A stretch of 64,000 nucleotides of DNA from Ambrosia x helenae (taxonomy: Eukaryota > Streptophyta > Magnoliopsida > Asterales > Asteraceae). Under the pieces are notes generated by a model, which did no database searches, was not told the origin of the DNA, and saw only the letters and a list, made by a program, of their open reading frames with translations. The DNA lies in NCBI GenBank assembly GCA_030844895.1, contig CM061223.1, forward strand, positions 9,676,994-9,740,993, given 5' to 3'. This document shows positions 1-10,747 of the stretch, one piece after another. Each line of letters opens with the position of its first letter. Within the stretch, counting starts at the first letter, position 1. The position numbers and the translations under genes are program-made.

Positions 1-336
1 ATCTTTGATTGTCTTTTATCTTTTATAGGCAAAACTGGAAATTGCTTAGAATATGACATTTAATTTGGGACAACAAAAAGTGCAAAAATGATCATTTAAA
101 ATGGGACGGGGGAGTATTAAAATTGGATAACAATTCTATTCAATATATTAATATATTTACAGGACGATTCTTATACAAATGATTCTTATCCTACAATTAG
201 CATTTAACGTGAGAAGTGGAGGGTATTTTTTTTTTAAGAATTTCAAAAATTAGACATTTGGAATTTAGTCTGACGATGCTTAAATCTAATTTAATGGCAT
301 TTCAAAGTTCATATTTTTTTTAACGGCCAACAGATA

Positions 337-600
337 AAACCCGAGCATTCTTGGAGCACCTTTTCGACAAATTCAAGCAACCTGCGAGTACCCGAGTTGT
401 CAAACACCAATTACGGGGAAAACCCTGTAACCCACCCGTCCGTAGGCACGATGATGAAATTACCGGTAAAACCCGTCTGGCTCAAGAATCAAACCCAGGA
501 TATCCTAGGTCTTCTATCATTGCCCACCAATATCTCTACCACTATACCACGGAGTATAATGGTATTGACTCAAAGTTCATATGGTTTGAGCGTTTAATTA
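337..600 (-). repeat. unrecognised GC-richer island, possibly SINE-like
   Basis: This island stands out from its AT-rich surroundings. On the minus strand it contains GGGTTTGATTC near 490-502, which resembles the RNA polymerase III box B of tRNA-derived SINEs, followed by runs such as GGGTTTTCCCCG. I see no clear box A, poly(A) tail or target-site duplication. The short open frames here have no recognisable domain. Beyond the MITE at 711-1078, I see nothing supportable in the AT-rich DNA of 1-2030. Confidence 0.25.
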
Positions 601-710
601 CTTGAATGTTTAGTGTTGGTTGGTCCCCGCCTTCATTGCCTGTAAATAAAACAATTAATGAGCAGCAAACAAATTTACGCATCATCGATGAAAGTTTAAG
701 GTAATCAAGT

Positions 711-1078
711 TACAAATGGAGTATTGGATTTAAATAATCCTAACTATCAGCTATTGGTCACCATCGGTCTCAATTAACGAAATGAGTGCTGACGGTCCCA
801 CCTTTTTACATATTGTTCATCAACGGACCATAACTAACATAATACTAATAGGGAGTTTAACACGCGGAAGGGAATTTGACACACAAGCATGTCATATCAG
901 ATGAGAACGGTGACGGCAAATAGCTGATAGTTTAAAAATAGGCAATATGTTAATCATTATCCGTTAGTGGACAATATGTTAAAAGGTGGAACCGTCAACA
1001 CAAATTTCATTAGTTGGAACCAGTGACGGTCAAGTGATGATAGATGGAATTATTTAAATTCAAAACTCCGTTATAAAA
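711..1078. mobile_element. foldback MITE with long terminal inverted repeats
   Basis: The left arm (about 711-845) and the reverse complement of the right arm (about 945-1078) align over roughly 130 bp. Shared blocks include ATTTAAATAAT, CTATCA, a GACGGT-CCCACCTTTT-like block and ACATATTGT. The element has no coding capacity. I could not define a target-site duplication, so the superfamily is open; long arms and small size fit a Mutator-type or foldback MITE. Confidence 0.55.
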
Positions 1079-2459
1079 CTATACCTTCGTATACTTTCAT
1101 GGTGATGATGGGAGCCACAAGGCCCGAGTAAGATACTCCTTTTATGTAAAGTGGATTCCTCAAAAACTTAGGATGGTCCATGAGAAACTATTCTTCAAAC
1201 AAAACAAAACAAATCAAAAATCCAAAAGTACATGTTCTTAAAAAAAAAAAAAAAAAAAAAGTATGCTTTCAAAGGCAGACAATTTAATTATGTGGTTGAG
1301 ATTGAAAACCAAAGTTTGAACACTAATTACTCCCAAAAATCATCTTCAAAGGTAATTTTACCTGGTATAGTGAGGTGAAAGGTAAAAAAATAAGTGATGC
1401 CAAGAAGACGGCATGTAAAATATGGTGAGGGAGGGGGGTGGGGGTAACAACAAGAGAAACGTTGAGTTGGAGTTAAATATTTTGTATATTAATTAAAGTT
1501 AAAAAGTATTTAACTATCATTTGTCCCGTGCTCGCTGCCAACCTCAACATGACCCCCAACACTCTAGATCACGTCTAAGGTGGTGGTGTTCCGCGTCCCA
1601 TGCCTACGTGGTGTGGGCACTACGGCCCTTCGGCTTTCATAACACCTGCTCTAATATTTGACATAAATTTAGGATTGGTGTAAGTATCTACTGTACCTTT
1701 TTTATAAATTCATGACCTTGTGCAACCATAATACTATCGCTGCTAACCCATGCCTCTTTTGTTTTAGCATAGGAAAATCCACTGCCAGCAAGCATATCCA
1801 CAAATATGATACTAGCCATCTACATTCATAATTAATTTACATCAACAAGATTATAAAGTCTGTATAATTTCAATATGAAAATATGATTAATGTAAAATAT
1901 GAAGACTATACCAACCTTTGTCCATGAGTATTTGTTCAATAATAAGGTGGTAGTTGTCGTGTCTTTATCAACCTTAATGCTAAGTGGGCCTACGTACAAT
2001 CACTTCCCACAATAATTGCAATATATATATATTCTATTTTCTATATATACAATTCAAGAAGATGTGGACAGTTGAAAAACGTTATTGGTGGCTTTAGACG
2101 GTGGCTCCATGGCATTGGATGGTACGTCTTTTTTTTTCTGTTTGCCATGTTTCTTTTTTCTACATTTTGGTGGGAACTTATTAACAAAGAATTGTAGATC
2201 AACTATTAGTGCATAGGCCTTCCACGCTCGCCATCCGGGTTCGATTCTTAGTCATGTTTCTCAAACAAGCCTTTTGCCTTTGCTTATTTTTTCATTTTTT
2301 TAGGTTTGTTTTGTTATATTTTTCTCCATCTTTCTTTCTTTTTTCATTTCCTTTTTCTTATTTGTTCTTTCCTTTGCTACAGATTTTCAGGTTCCCTTTT
2401 TTTTTTAATTTCTACGTTATAACTCCCGTAACCCATTATATTAACATTAAAAGCGAATT

Positions 2460-2674
2460 ATGACACCGCCGCGAAGCCGGGGTCAAATACTAGTATATAA
2501 CATTTCAAATGTTGCTTTTGTCTCTGGGTTTCATTCTTTCTTTTTTCTATCATTTCTTTCTGTTATTTATTGTTTTCTTTTCCTCAGATTTGTAGTTTTT
2601 ATACGGTATAACTTCGTTGTATTAAACATAACATGAACTATGAAACCGCGGCGAAGCGCGAATCAAAATACTAG
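2460..2674 (+). mobile_element. two successive Helitron-type 3' termini
   Basis: Two similar termini lie about 180 bp apart. Each has a GC-rich palindromic stretch (CCGCCGCGAAGCCGG, then CCGCGGCGAAGCGCG), then TCAAA-TA and the Helitron 3' signature CTAG followed by T. CTAG is at 2490-2493 and 2671-2674. The body upstream (about 2030-2460) is T-rich and non-coding. It includes a box-B-like GGGTTCGATTC near 2237 that may be a tRNA-derived fragment. The 5' end is uncertain; TCTATTTTC at 2033 is a candidate but lacks the usual preceding A. Confidence 0.5.
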
Positions 2675-2914
2675 TTACTGTACATTTTAAAAGAATTATT
2701 CAAGATCAAATGAATACCTAATATATCCATCTAGAAAAGATATCATGTGAGAATTGAATTACAAACTTACTTGAGATTTGAGAACATCGAAAACACTATC
2801 AAGCAAACAATTTTCTTTTTATTTTTATTTTCTCATAGGTTAATAATCTTCGTAGATGTTAAAAAATATATGTTGATTGACCATATATGTCCTTTTGCAA
2901 GCGACATATATTAT

Positions 2915-3026
2915 GTAGTTAATAGCAGTTCTCTCAGTTTTCAAATATCTTTATAGTTCTTTTATAATTTGTAGTTAATAGCAGTTCTCTCAGTTCTCAA
3001 ATATCTTTATAGTTCTTTTATAATTT
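2915..3026. repeat. 56-bp tandem duplication
   Basis: The block beginning GTAGTTAATAGCAGTTC at 2915 recurs at 2971 with very few differences (GTTTTC against GTTCTC). It lies just downstream of the truncated SCPL relic and is non-coding. Confidence 0.85.
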
Positions 3027-3082
3027 GCACTCTTCATCGTTTAAAGTTAGAACGAATACAAGGATAACTTAACGTCTCATAC

Positions 3083-3607
3083 CCGTTCCATATAACAAGG
3101 CAAGTAAAGCCGAAGTTCCTGGGCCACCAGGGATGTAACAGATAATAGGGTCTTCTTCAGGATTGTTCTGTGACTCGACAAAATAATAAAATAACTGGAC
3201 TTCTTCCTTCTCCCCTACTCCAACATAACTTCCATCGATTCCGATCCATGCAAAACATATAAGCACTAATTAGAAAAATATATGAACAAATTGATATCAA
3301 ATGCACTTGTAGCCAATTGACATTATATAAAATTCTTTAAGCCATTTAAACGAATATAGATTGAACTCATGGGCTGTTGGTTCCTTGTTTTTTTTAACGA
3401 AATACAAATGATGGATGGTAGAATACAATAGATATATAATTATACATACCCGGTTTCAAGTTTAAAAGGAAGATCACCAGAATATCCAGGAAGGTTTTTG
3501 ACAATTGATCCTGAATGCGATAAGGTTATGAAGTAGGATTGAAGTGTTAGAAGAAGAAGAAGAATAAAATGAGAGAAAATCATCAAGTTTTCTTGACTCC
3601 ATTTCAT
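3083..3607 (-). pseudogene. serine carboxypeptidase-like (SCPL) gene relic, exons 1-2 only
   Basis: Two exons can be joined on the minus strand. Exon 1 (3607-3450) starts at ATG with a hydrophobic signal-peptide-like segment and ends in LPGYSGDLPFKLETG, the usual N-terminal motif of SCPL hydrolases and acyltransferases. Exon 2 (3228-3083) begins YVGVGEKEEVQLFYYFVES and includes GGPG. Both junctions are GT-AG and the phase is kept (GG + T gives Gly). Exon 2 ends at a GTATGAG donor, but no further exons follow: the catalytic Ser, Asp and His exons are absent, and Helitron termini and repeats occupy the downstream DNA. The family's WLTGGPGCS is changed here to YIPGGPGTS. I call it a truncated relic; expression of a short product cannot be excluded. 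Confidence 0.75.
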
Positions 3608-4089
3608 GATGGTAATCGCATGATTGATCTCCTTGGCCTTTCTTTCATATTTAAAAACTGTGAAATGCTTATTATATGTATATTTGTCCATGTGCATGTG
3701 GAAATAAATATATTGTGATTTGTGACAAATTACCTAAACATCAGGTGGAAAACTTTATAAATATCCCTAAATACTCAAACGAGGCTTCATATTGCTTAAA
3801 TTTGTATACTTTCATGTGTGAAAATGGGCGGGGCATAGGGCGGATCCAGACCACTGTAGCGGGTTTCTTGGAACCCGCTTGGTTTGGAAGAAATGGAAAA
3901 ATTAGTGAGAGCCTTCTATGATTTGAAAAAAATTACCAAAAGAACTCCCTGAAATTGAAAAAAAATTGTGGATTTTTAGATCCGTCACTAGTGGGATGTG
4001 CGTTTGTTGAATCTACTGCTATAAAAGTGGGCATTCACGACTGAGAAAAACATGTTGCAAATTTAGAGACCGTTTTATGACCAAAACCG

Positions 4090-4125
<36 letters not shown>

Positions 4126-4306
4126 AAAAACAAAGAAAATACATCAAAATTAAAATAAAATAAATCGAGAGTGCAACAAAAATGAAAGTACTAATAAAAT
4201 TATAAATAAATTGGGGTCACAAATTAGTCGTAATATTTGCAACTGTTAAAATTTGGTCACAAAAGTATTTTTACAGGATATCACCCTATTTGTATATAGC
4301 AGAATC
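3608..4306. other. non-coding stretch with a TA microsatellite
   Basis: This stretch lies upstream of the SCPL relic. It holds a degraded repeat at about 3830-3995, where GCGGATCCAGACCAC and TTAGATCCGTCAC look like eroded inverted ends, and a (TA)n tract at 4091-4120. I see no gene. Confidence 0.5.
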
Positions 4307-5060
4307 GGGGAAATGTCATAAAAAACACTAAACCTTATGTTTTTTTCTATCTAAATTCATTCAACAATTTTTTGCATATAAAAATCACTAGATTTTCAGT
4401 TTTTTTCTTACAAAAGTCACTCAATATTTATTTATACATAGAAAACGCTATATTTTCTGTTTTTCTCATAAAAGTCACCAAACATTTTTTGTCGCATAAA
4501 ACCCCTTAAATGTCAATTTCAAAAAAAAATTTTGATTTTTGCTTTAAATAACCCCGAACCGGAACTCCTAGTTGTGTTTGCTTATGTGTTGTATAGGTGG
4601 TCTATATATTTTTTTATCCTTAAAAAATGTCAAAATAATGAGGTTGATTAAGAAAGTTATGTACTTCACTCGTCTTATATCGATCAAAAAACAATGCTTA
4701 TTTGTTAATATAAATTTTTCTTGTTACTTAAGAATTGTATGACTATTTAAATTAGCGAAACTAATATTACTTCGATTGCGATAAAAGTTTTTTTGTCATG
4801 TAATTTGTTACAAAAATAAATATATAATTACAAAATATCTTAAAAACTATAACAAAATAAGCACATGACAAAAAAATAATGTTGGGTGACTTTTATGAGA
4901 AGAGACATAAAGTATAATGTTTTTTAAGTACAAAGAAATGTTATGTCTTTTGTAAGAAAAAACTAAAAGTGTGATGTTTTTTATGTGTAAAAAAATTGTT
5001 GAGTGACTTTAACAAGAAAAAAAAACGAAAATTTAGTGTTTTTTTTTTATGATATCCCCC
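4307..5060. mobile_element. MULE-type MITE with long terminal inverted repeats
   Basis: The left end GGGGAAATGTCATAAAAAAC and the reverse complement of the right end (GGGGATATCATAAAAAA) start inverted arms that can be followed for more than 150 bp. They share CACTAAA, GTCACTCAA and TTTTTTCTTACAAAAG. The flanks AGCAGAATC (4298-4306) and ATTAGAATC (5061-5069) match at 7 of 9 positions, as an old 9-bp Mutator target-site duplication would. It is non-autonomous with no ORF. Confidence 0.65.
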
Positions 5061-5199
5061 ATTAGAATCAGGCGATTATGGAATATTTTATGTTTTAAAT
5101 TTTAATAATTATTCGTTTATCACAAGCTTCTGTGACAATGTCGTGTAAGAGTTAAGAGCTTAGCGACAAAGTTGAATCAGTGTTCCTCATGAATCCTAA

Positions 5200-5430
5200 C
5201 GCTGTGTTCCAGAGTTTCATTTAAGGTGGGAAGAGAAAGGATCTCCCTCCTCTTCCTTTCTCTCCAGTTCCTTCCAAACTGGAAAGATTGAAAATCACTC
5301 TAAAAAGCTCTATATTATCCCTCTCATTCCCTCATTTTCCCTCCTACAAAAAACTCTAAAACACATTTTTCTCTCACTTCCTTCCCAATTCTTTCTCTTT
5401 CCCCCTTAAATGAAACTCTAGAACACAGTC
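5200..5430. mobile_element. Tourist-like (PIF/Harbinger) MITE
   Basis: Terminal inverted repeats are CGCTGTGTTCCAGAGTTTC at the left and, reverse-complemented from the right, GACTGTGTTCTAGAGTTTC. Both continue into ATTTAAGG and purine-rich subterminal DNA. A TAA target-site duplication sits at 5197-5199 and 5431-5433, as expected for the PIF/Harbinger superfamily. The element is 231 bp and non-coding. Confidence 0.8.
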
Positions 5431-6042
5431 TAAGTGATGTACTTAACTTTGGGGTAGAGCGTGATCTAGCAACATATTATTATTCATCGGATGAATTATC
5501 ATGGATGACTAAAATACCCTAGTGGTGGTCTTTATGCCACAATTATTAAACAAATTATACGGTGCACATCAAGCGAGAAAAAGATAGATTAAACAAATTA
5601 AAATATTCAACATGTTGCCAAGAGAAATATATATTTTTAATACCATAGTATTAAAAAGTTATCGATGCATTATTGAAGTTACTATTATTATTGATATAAA
5701 ATATATGTAACTAACTGATTACCTTGGAAAGGTTTCGGTGTTGAAAAATTTATTATGACTTAATAAAAAATGATAAAAGAAGAAAACTCAAATCGCGAAT
5801 TGTCATCACAACTATAACATCAATTATCTACAATCGGAACAAAGAAATATAAACCATTTCGATTGTTACCGTATCCCCTAACCGCGTAATATGTTGCCAT
5901 CTCAATTATATTGGTCCCCTATGGATTTGATTCCTATGTTAGTCACTAATAATTACAATAGAATACCACTACATAAACTAAAGTAATGACATAAACTTAA
6001 ATCTAAAACAAAATTCAAATCACGAATCTCCACATCATAGTT

Positions 6043-8019
6043 CTTCTTGGGTGATACAAAATCTCCACATCATAGTTCTTGATTAATTCCAACCACCTAC
6101 GCTGCCTCATGTCAAGGTCCTTCTGCTCAAGAAATATTTCAACTCTTATGGTTGGTATAGATGATATAAGGAACCCCATATAAGTAATGTCTCTGCAGTT
6201 TAAGTGCAAAAACAACGGCTGCTAACTCCAAATCATGAGTTGGGTAATAATTCTCGTAGGGTTTCAGCTGATGTGAGGCATGAGCTATCACTTTACCGTG
6301 CTGTATAAGTACACACCCGAGACCCCCCGAGTGACGCGTCCGAATAAACGGCTAGATGTCCAATCCGACAAGGCTAGGATCGGTGCATGTGTCAAACTTG
6401 TAAGACCCGCAACTCCGGTGTCAAACTTTACTTTAGTTCAAGAAATGTGTTCTCTTGGTTCGAGTCCCAAACAAAACTCACCTCATTCTTAGTCAGTTTA
6501 GTCAGTGAGCTATCTTGGAAAAATCATGTATGATCCTTCGATAACAACCTGCCAAACCCAAGAAGCTACGAATCTCAGACGCCCAGAATTAATGACATGG
6601 CCCATAATACTGAACCTCACGAAATCATAAAACACCAGGAGAATTTAGCGCAAAGTTTCTCATTCCTTAGAGTTTAAAGAACCTCCATGAGAAGTTGAAT
6701 ATTGTCTTCTTCACCTTTGGAGTAATATGAGCATGTCATCAATGGAAACAATAACCGGACGGTCGAGCATCAGCCTACACACCCAGTTCATCAAACTCAT
6801 AACGTCCTTGCCGAGTACAGAAAAAGTCCTTATCTCATATTTTCAGTTGATGATAGCCCGATCTAAGACCAATCTTCTAGAGCCAACTAGCTCCTTGGAG
6901 CTGATCGAAATAATCGCTGGTTCTCAGTAAGGAGAAAATCCTCCAATTGAGATCAGAATTCTTTCAATTATGCAAGTGCTAATCGGTAAGGTGCCCTGGC
7001 GACAGGTTTAGCTTCCGGCATGAGATCTATTTGGAACTCAACCTCGCGTTCCGGTGGCAAATCCGCCAAATCCTCCCGAAATACACCCGGGGTACCCTCG
7101 CACTATGGGGGCATCCCCTAGCTTGGAAACATCAGCGCCCACAACTAAGGTATGCACCAAGTACGCCTTACACCTACACTGCAACATTTTCCCTGCCTTT
7201 AGCATAAGATAACCCGAGGTATTGAGCAACTATCATCCCCATGAACGGTAATACGATTCCTATCGGGAGCACGCATCTCTTCCCACACACAATGTTGAGC
7301 ATCCACGGTAGCCAGCCAGTCCATCTCAAGAATAACATCAAAGCAACCCAATGACCTTTAATTACAAGAGGATAGGAAGGCTATGGCCCGATGACTCGAG
7401 TCGACAACTATCAATAGCCTTGGTCACAAGGAGTGAATTTCCTATCGCAACCTCGAACTCGCATAAATGTTTAATATCCTTGGGATCTTATCTACCTTAA
7501 TACATAGCGATAGACATACCCCATACTAAACATTTACGACAAAATCGTCACATGATCAGTCACAAGACATATTCAGGATGTGTAAAGTAAGGGTAAACTT
7601 CTAATAACGTTGATCAGGTGTTATTAGCTATTTACTTTACTTTAGTCACCCTAAACATAGCATGTTTATGATCACATTAATCATTCTGCCATCACAAATA
7701 CATATAGCATTTATCTATTAAACATTAGAGGTTCAATTAACCATCGAAGAAAGGAATTCTACCCTACGTCAAATCACAAGAGCATAACACCCTTATGAAT
7801 TATTGCACTTAAGCACTCAATAAGAGCCATCATAATATACTTAAACAAATATAGGTATTGGGTTTCCTTCTGACACTTTATGTATCTAAGTGTTCAATGA
7901 GAAGCATTCCAACCTACGTATCGTGCATTATACACTACATAATAAATTTCCCATACTACATCAAAATGTAAGGGCACTAACCGCCCATTTATGACTTCAT
8001 GGTGTTAAGCATCCAGTGA

Positions 8020-8053
<34 letters not shown>

Positions 8054-8196
8054 ATCATACGTCAAAACTAAGGATTACCTCTTGGCGTGCAGCTACTCAG
8101 CAGTTGACATTTCTTAGTAACAGTTTGGTCCCATACCAGATTCGAGTTCGAGCATAAAATGCCTGAATCCCTCGAACCATCGCTCTGATACCAACT
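6043..8196 (-). pseudogene. truncated second copy of Ty3-gypsy internal region
   Basis: This is a near-identical copy of 11896-14048, offset by about 5.85 kb, running leftward from a PBS at 8182-8194. Degraded minus-strand pol is readable. It shows the protease-RT linker (LKAGKMLQC), an RT fragment (RLMLDRPVIVSIDDMLIYSK in one frame), and RNase H pieces (THDLELAAVVFALK, MRQRRWLELIKNYDVEILYH). Stops, frameshifts and large gaps separate them, and most of the RT, including the catalytic YxDD, is missing. The copy stops at 6043 inside RNase H, so integrase and a third LTR are absent. It is non-functional. Confidence 0.85.
8182..8194 (-). promoter_or_regulatory. primer binding site (tRNA-iMet)
   Basis: On the minus strand TTGGTATCAGAGC lies two bases after the LTR end (..TCTTACA). 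It is complementary to the 3' end of plant initiator tRNA-Met, so the LTR at 8197-10733 also serves as a 5' LTR for the internal copy to its left. Confidence 0.9.
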
Positions 8197-10733
8197 TGTA
8201 AGACCCTCAAAACCGACAGGTCAAACAATTGGCATTCAAATACTAAAACCATGTTAACAATTCAAAAGAAATCTTATTTTATTTCAGAAAATACGCAGCG
8301 GAATGTTAAAAGAAATTATTAAATTTCCAAACATTGTTTGTCCAAGACGGTCAAAAGAATATTTAATAAATAACTAAAAACTTTGGAAAATAATGTAAAT
8401 AATGTTCGAGCAATCTCGTAGACGTCTTCTTAATTGAAATGTCAACCACAACTGAGTAGCTCCACTGCATGCCAAGGCGTCTTTTATTCATCATCAACCT
8501 GAAATCAATCTAACGTGTATGCAAAAGTCAGCTACGCTGAGTGAGTTCAAGTTTTATAAATTTATATAAACAAGTAGTTTGTCAATTTAAGAATTAACAA
8601 AATACCTCAACCTCAGAGTTAACAATAAGCGCAAACCGCCAATTTGTTCCTTAAGCAAAAATGTAAAGTCTAGAATAAGCGCAATCCGCCTACTTAACAT
8701 AAGACTTTATCTTAAATCTACAATAAGCGCATTTCGCCTATTTGTCACAAAACTACAACAAGTCTATATAAGCGCATATCGCCTACTATGACTCAAAGCA
8801 TAACTATAAATCAGAGCAGACATATTGTAAACTATCATAGCTCAATTTATAATACCAGGTAACCGTCATACACAGTTTATATATATATATATAATATAAT
8901 ATAAATATATAGTAACACATTTAACCTAACAAGTATAACTCAAGGCAAGTCCCAATCTAACAAGCAAGGTTTCAAATACGTGGCCAAGACATTAAGCGCA
9001 TTCCACTTATTAAATAAAACTTAAGCCACACTTTAATCAAGACAACCGTCTATTCATATATATATATATATATATATATAATAATACATATAACTCAAGC
9101 CATATAATAAAACATTAGGCGCATTCCGCCTACCTACGTTTCATGCCAAAATAATATATATGAATTCACAAAAATATTTATAACTTTATAAAAATATTTT
9201 GTGACTTCATAAAAATAATCTTTCTAGTTTAGCATGCACGTCAGCCCAAAAATATTTAGAACAATAACTAAAAGAGTGGACACAAGAACTCACCTCAACG
9301 AATTACTTGTGTTCCATGGAATTAGAGACTCGAAAGAAAGCGCGAATTCTCGTATGAGCTCGACAACCCATACATTCAAATCATGATACATAACCTAGTT
9401 GTTCCATGCGAAGCTTTTATTACAAGTATTTGACCTTTTATGACCCCATGATCAGCATGAAATCAGTTACTAATTTTTTTTTCCACGTGATTCTTGCCAA
9501 AGGTCATGCTTCTTTCCAACAATGATTATGTGAGAAACTCTAATGGAGTTTTCATGAACATGAAGGTAGCCATTTATTAGATTCATTGAACTCCATGCAG
9601 CTCCACTTTGACCCTAATGACGTCAATATACACCATGTTGCAAACCATATAAAACTCCAAGCATTTAACCAGTACCATTACCTAAGAACCCTAAAACAAT
9701 TCGTGTCCTCCATGCAAGGGTATGAACCACTCCATGCAGCCCCAAATACATCTAGCCAAGCTCCGCGAAAGTCGGTACCTCAACCGTGCCCATAGTCGGA
9801 CACCACCATGGCCAACCCCGTCGCCATAGCCATCATCATCCAACCCCATAACCGGTCACTACCTTCCCACCATTACTAGAATGAACACCAACACCGTGAT
9901 CGTCATTGATTACCCGTAGCTAAACTCCACGACAGCCACGACCACTCCTCGCCGTCATAGTCTCCATCACCATCACCTTACACAAGCCGTCGCCGTTCAC
10001 CATCAACGCCACCAATCATCCCTACCGTACCGTACCATCACATCATCAACAAAATCGTTTCGCTCCATACACGATTCCATCAAATTGAATAACGGTTTGA
10101 TGCATCAAAAGGTCCCTGTTTCAATAATGAGCAGACTAGATGGTCATCATATTGAAGATTATAGGCGACAATTAGAAACTATAACCAGGTATAGGCGAGA
10201 AACCCGCATTCGCCATGCCCGCGACCGTTCCGACAACAGAACTAAGCTTCGCGTTCAAGGGGAACCGGTACGGGTTACCTGGCATCCATTCCTGAGTCGC
10301 CTATCATTGATCTAAAACCCGCTTGCTACAACCTTGTGGAACCACGGAATCCAAACCAAAGCAAAAAATCACATCATCGATGGGTTGCCTTAAAATTGAT
10401 AGGATCAAAGAAGCTTTGGAAGAAGGTTTTGCAGCCACTTTCTAGTGAATGATAAATATGAGGGTTTTGTTTTTCCTTTTGTAACCGTGCAAGTAGGGTT
10501 TTAGTTGACTAAGATTAAGGATTTACATAATGAGCCCTTCGACATTCATTTTAGTTTTACATCTAATTGCAAAGTATAAGTCTCCTAAGAGTTGCACTCT
10601 AATCCCCCTGGGTTTTAAAACGAAGCCATTGGATTCAAGAAACAAACCCATCAAAGATTCTCAATTACCATGACTTGAATCTTATTCATAAACCCAATGA
10701 TAATTATCATAGACATAAAACTGGGGTGTTACA
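8197..10733 (-). mobile_element. Ty3-gypsy LTR, left copy (2537 bp)
   Basis: On the minus strand the LTR opens TGTAACACCCCAG and closes GAGGGTCTTACA, giving the TG...CA ends of LTR retrotransposons. A polypurine-like AAGTAGGGTAGACT precedes it and a tRNA-Met PBS follows it. It therefore acts as the 3' LTR of the element to the right and the 5' LTR of the truncated copy to the left. It is almost identical to 14049-16589; differences are a few single-base indels, (TA)n lengths and rare substitutions. Inside are six copies of a motif close to AATAAGCGCATTTCGCCTA (8624-9130) and TA microsatellites. Small open frames in it are not recognisable genes. Confidence 0.9.
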
Positions 10734-10747
10734 AGTCTACCCTACTT
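10734..10747 (-). promoter_or_regulatory. polypurine-tract-like sequence
   Basis: Immediately upstream of the 3' LTR on the minus strand is AAGTAGGGTAGACT, the expected place for the plus-strand primer of reverse transcription. It is interrupted by pyrimidines, so it may be a degraded tract. Confidence 0.55.

Noticed and set aside
9586..10315. Short open frames in the gypsy LTRs (also 15441-16171)
   Set aside because: They lie wholly in the LTR, have no recognisable domain, and are identical in both copies only because the LTRs are.
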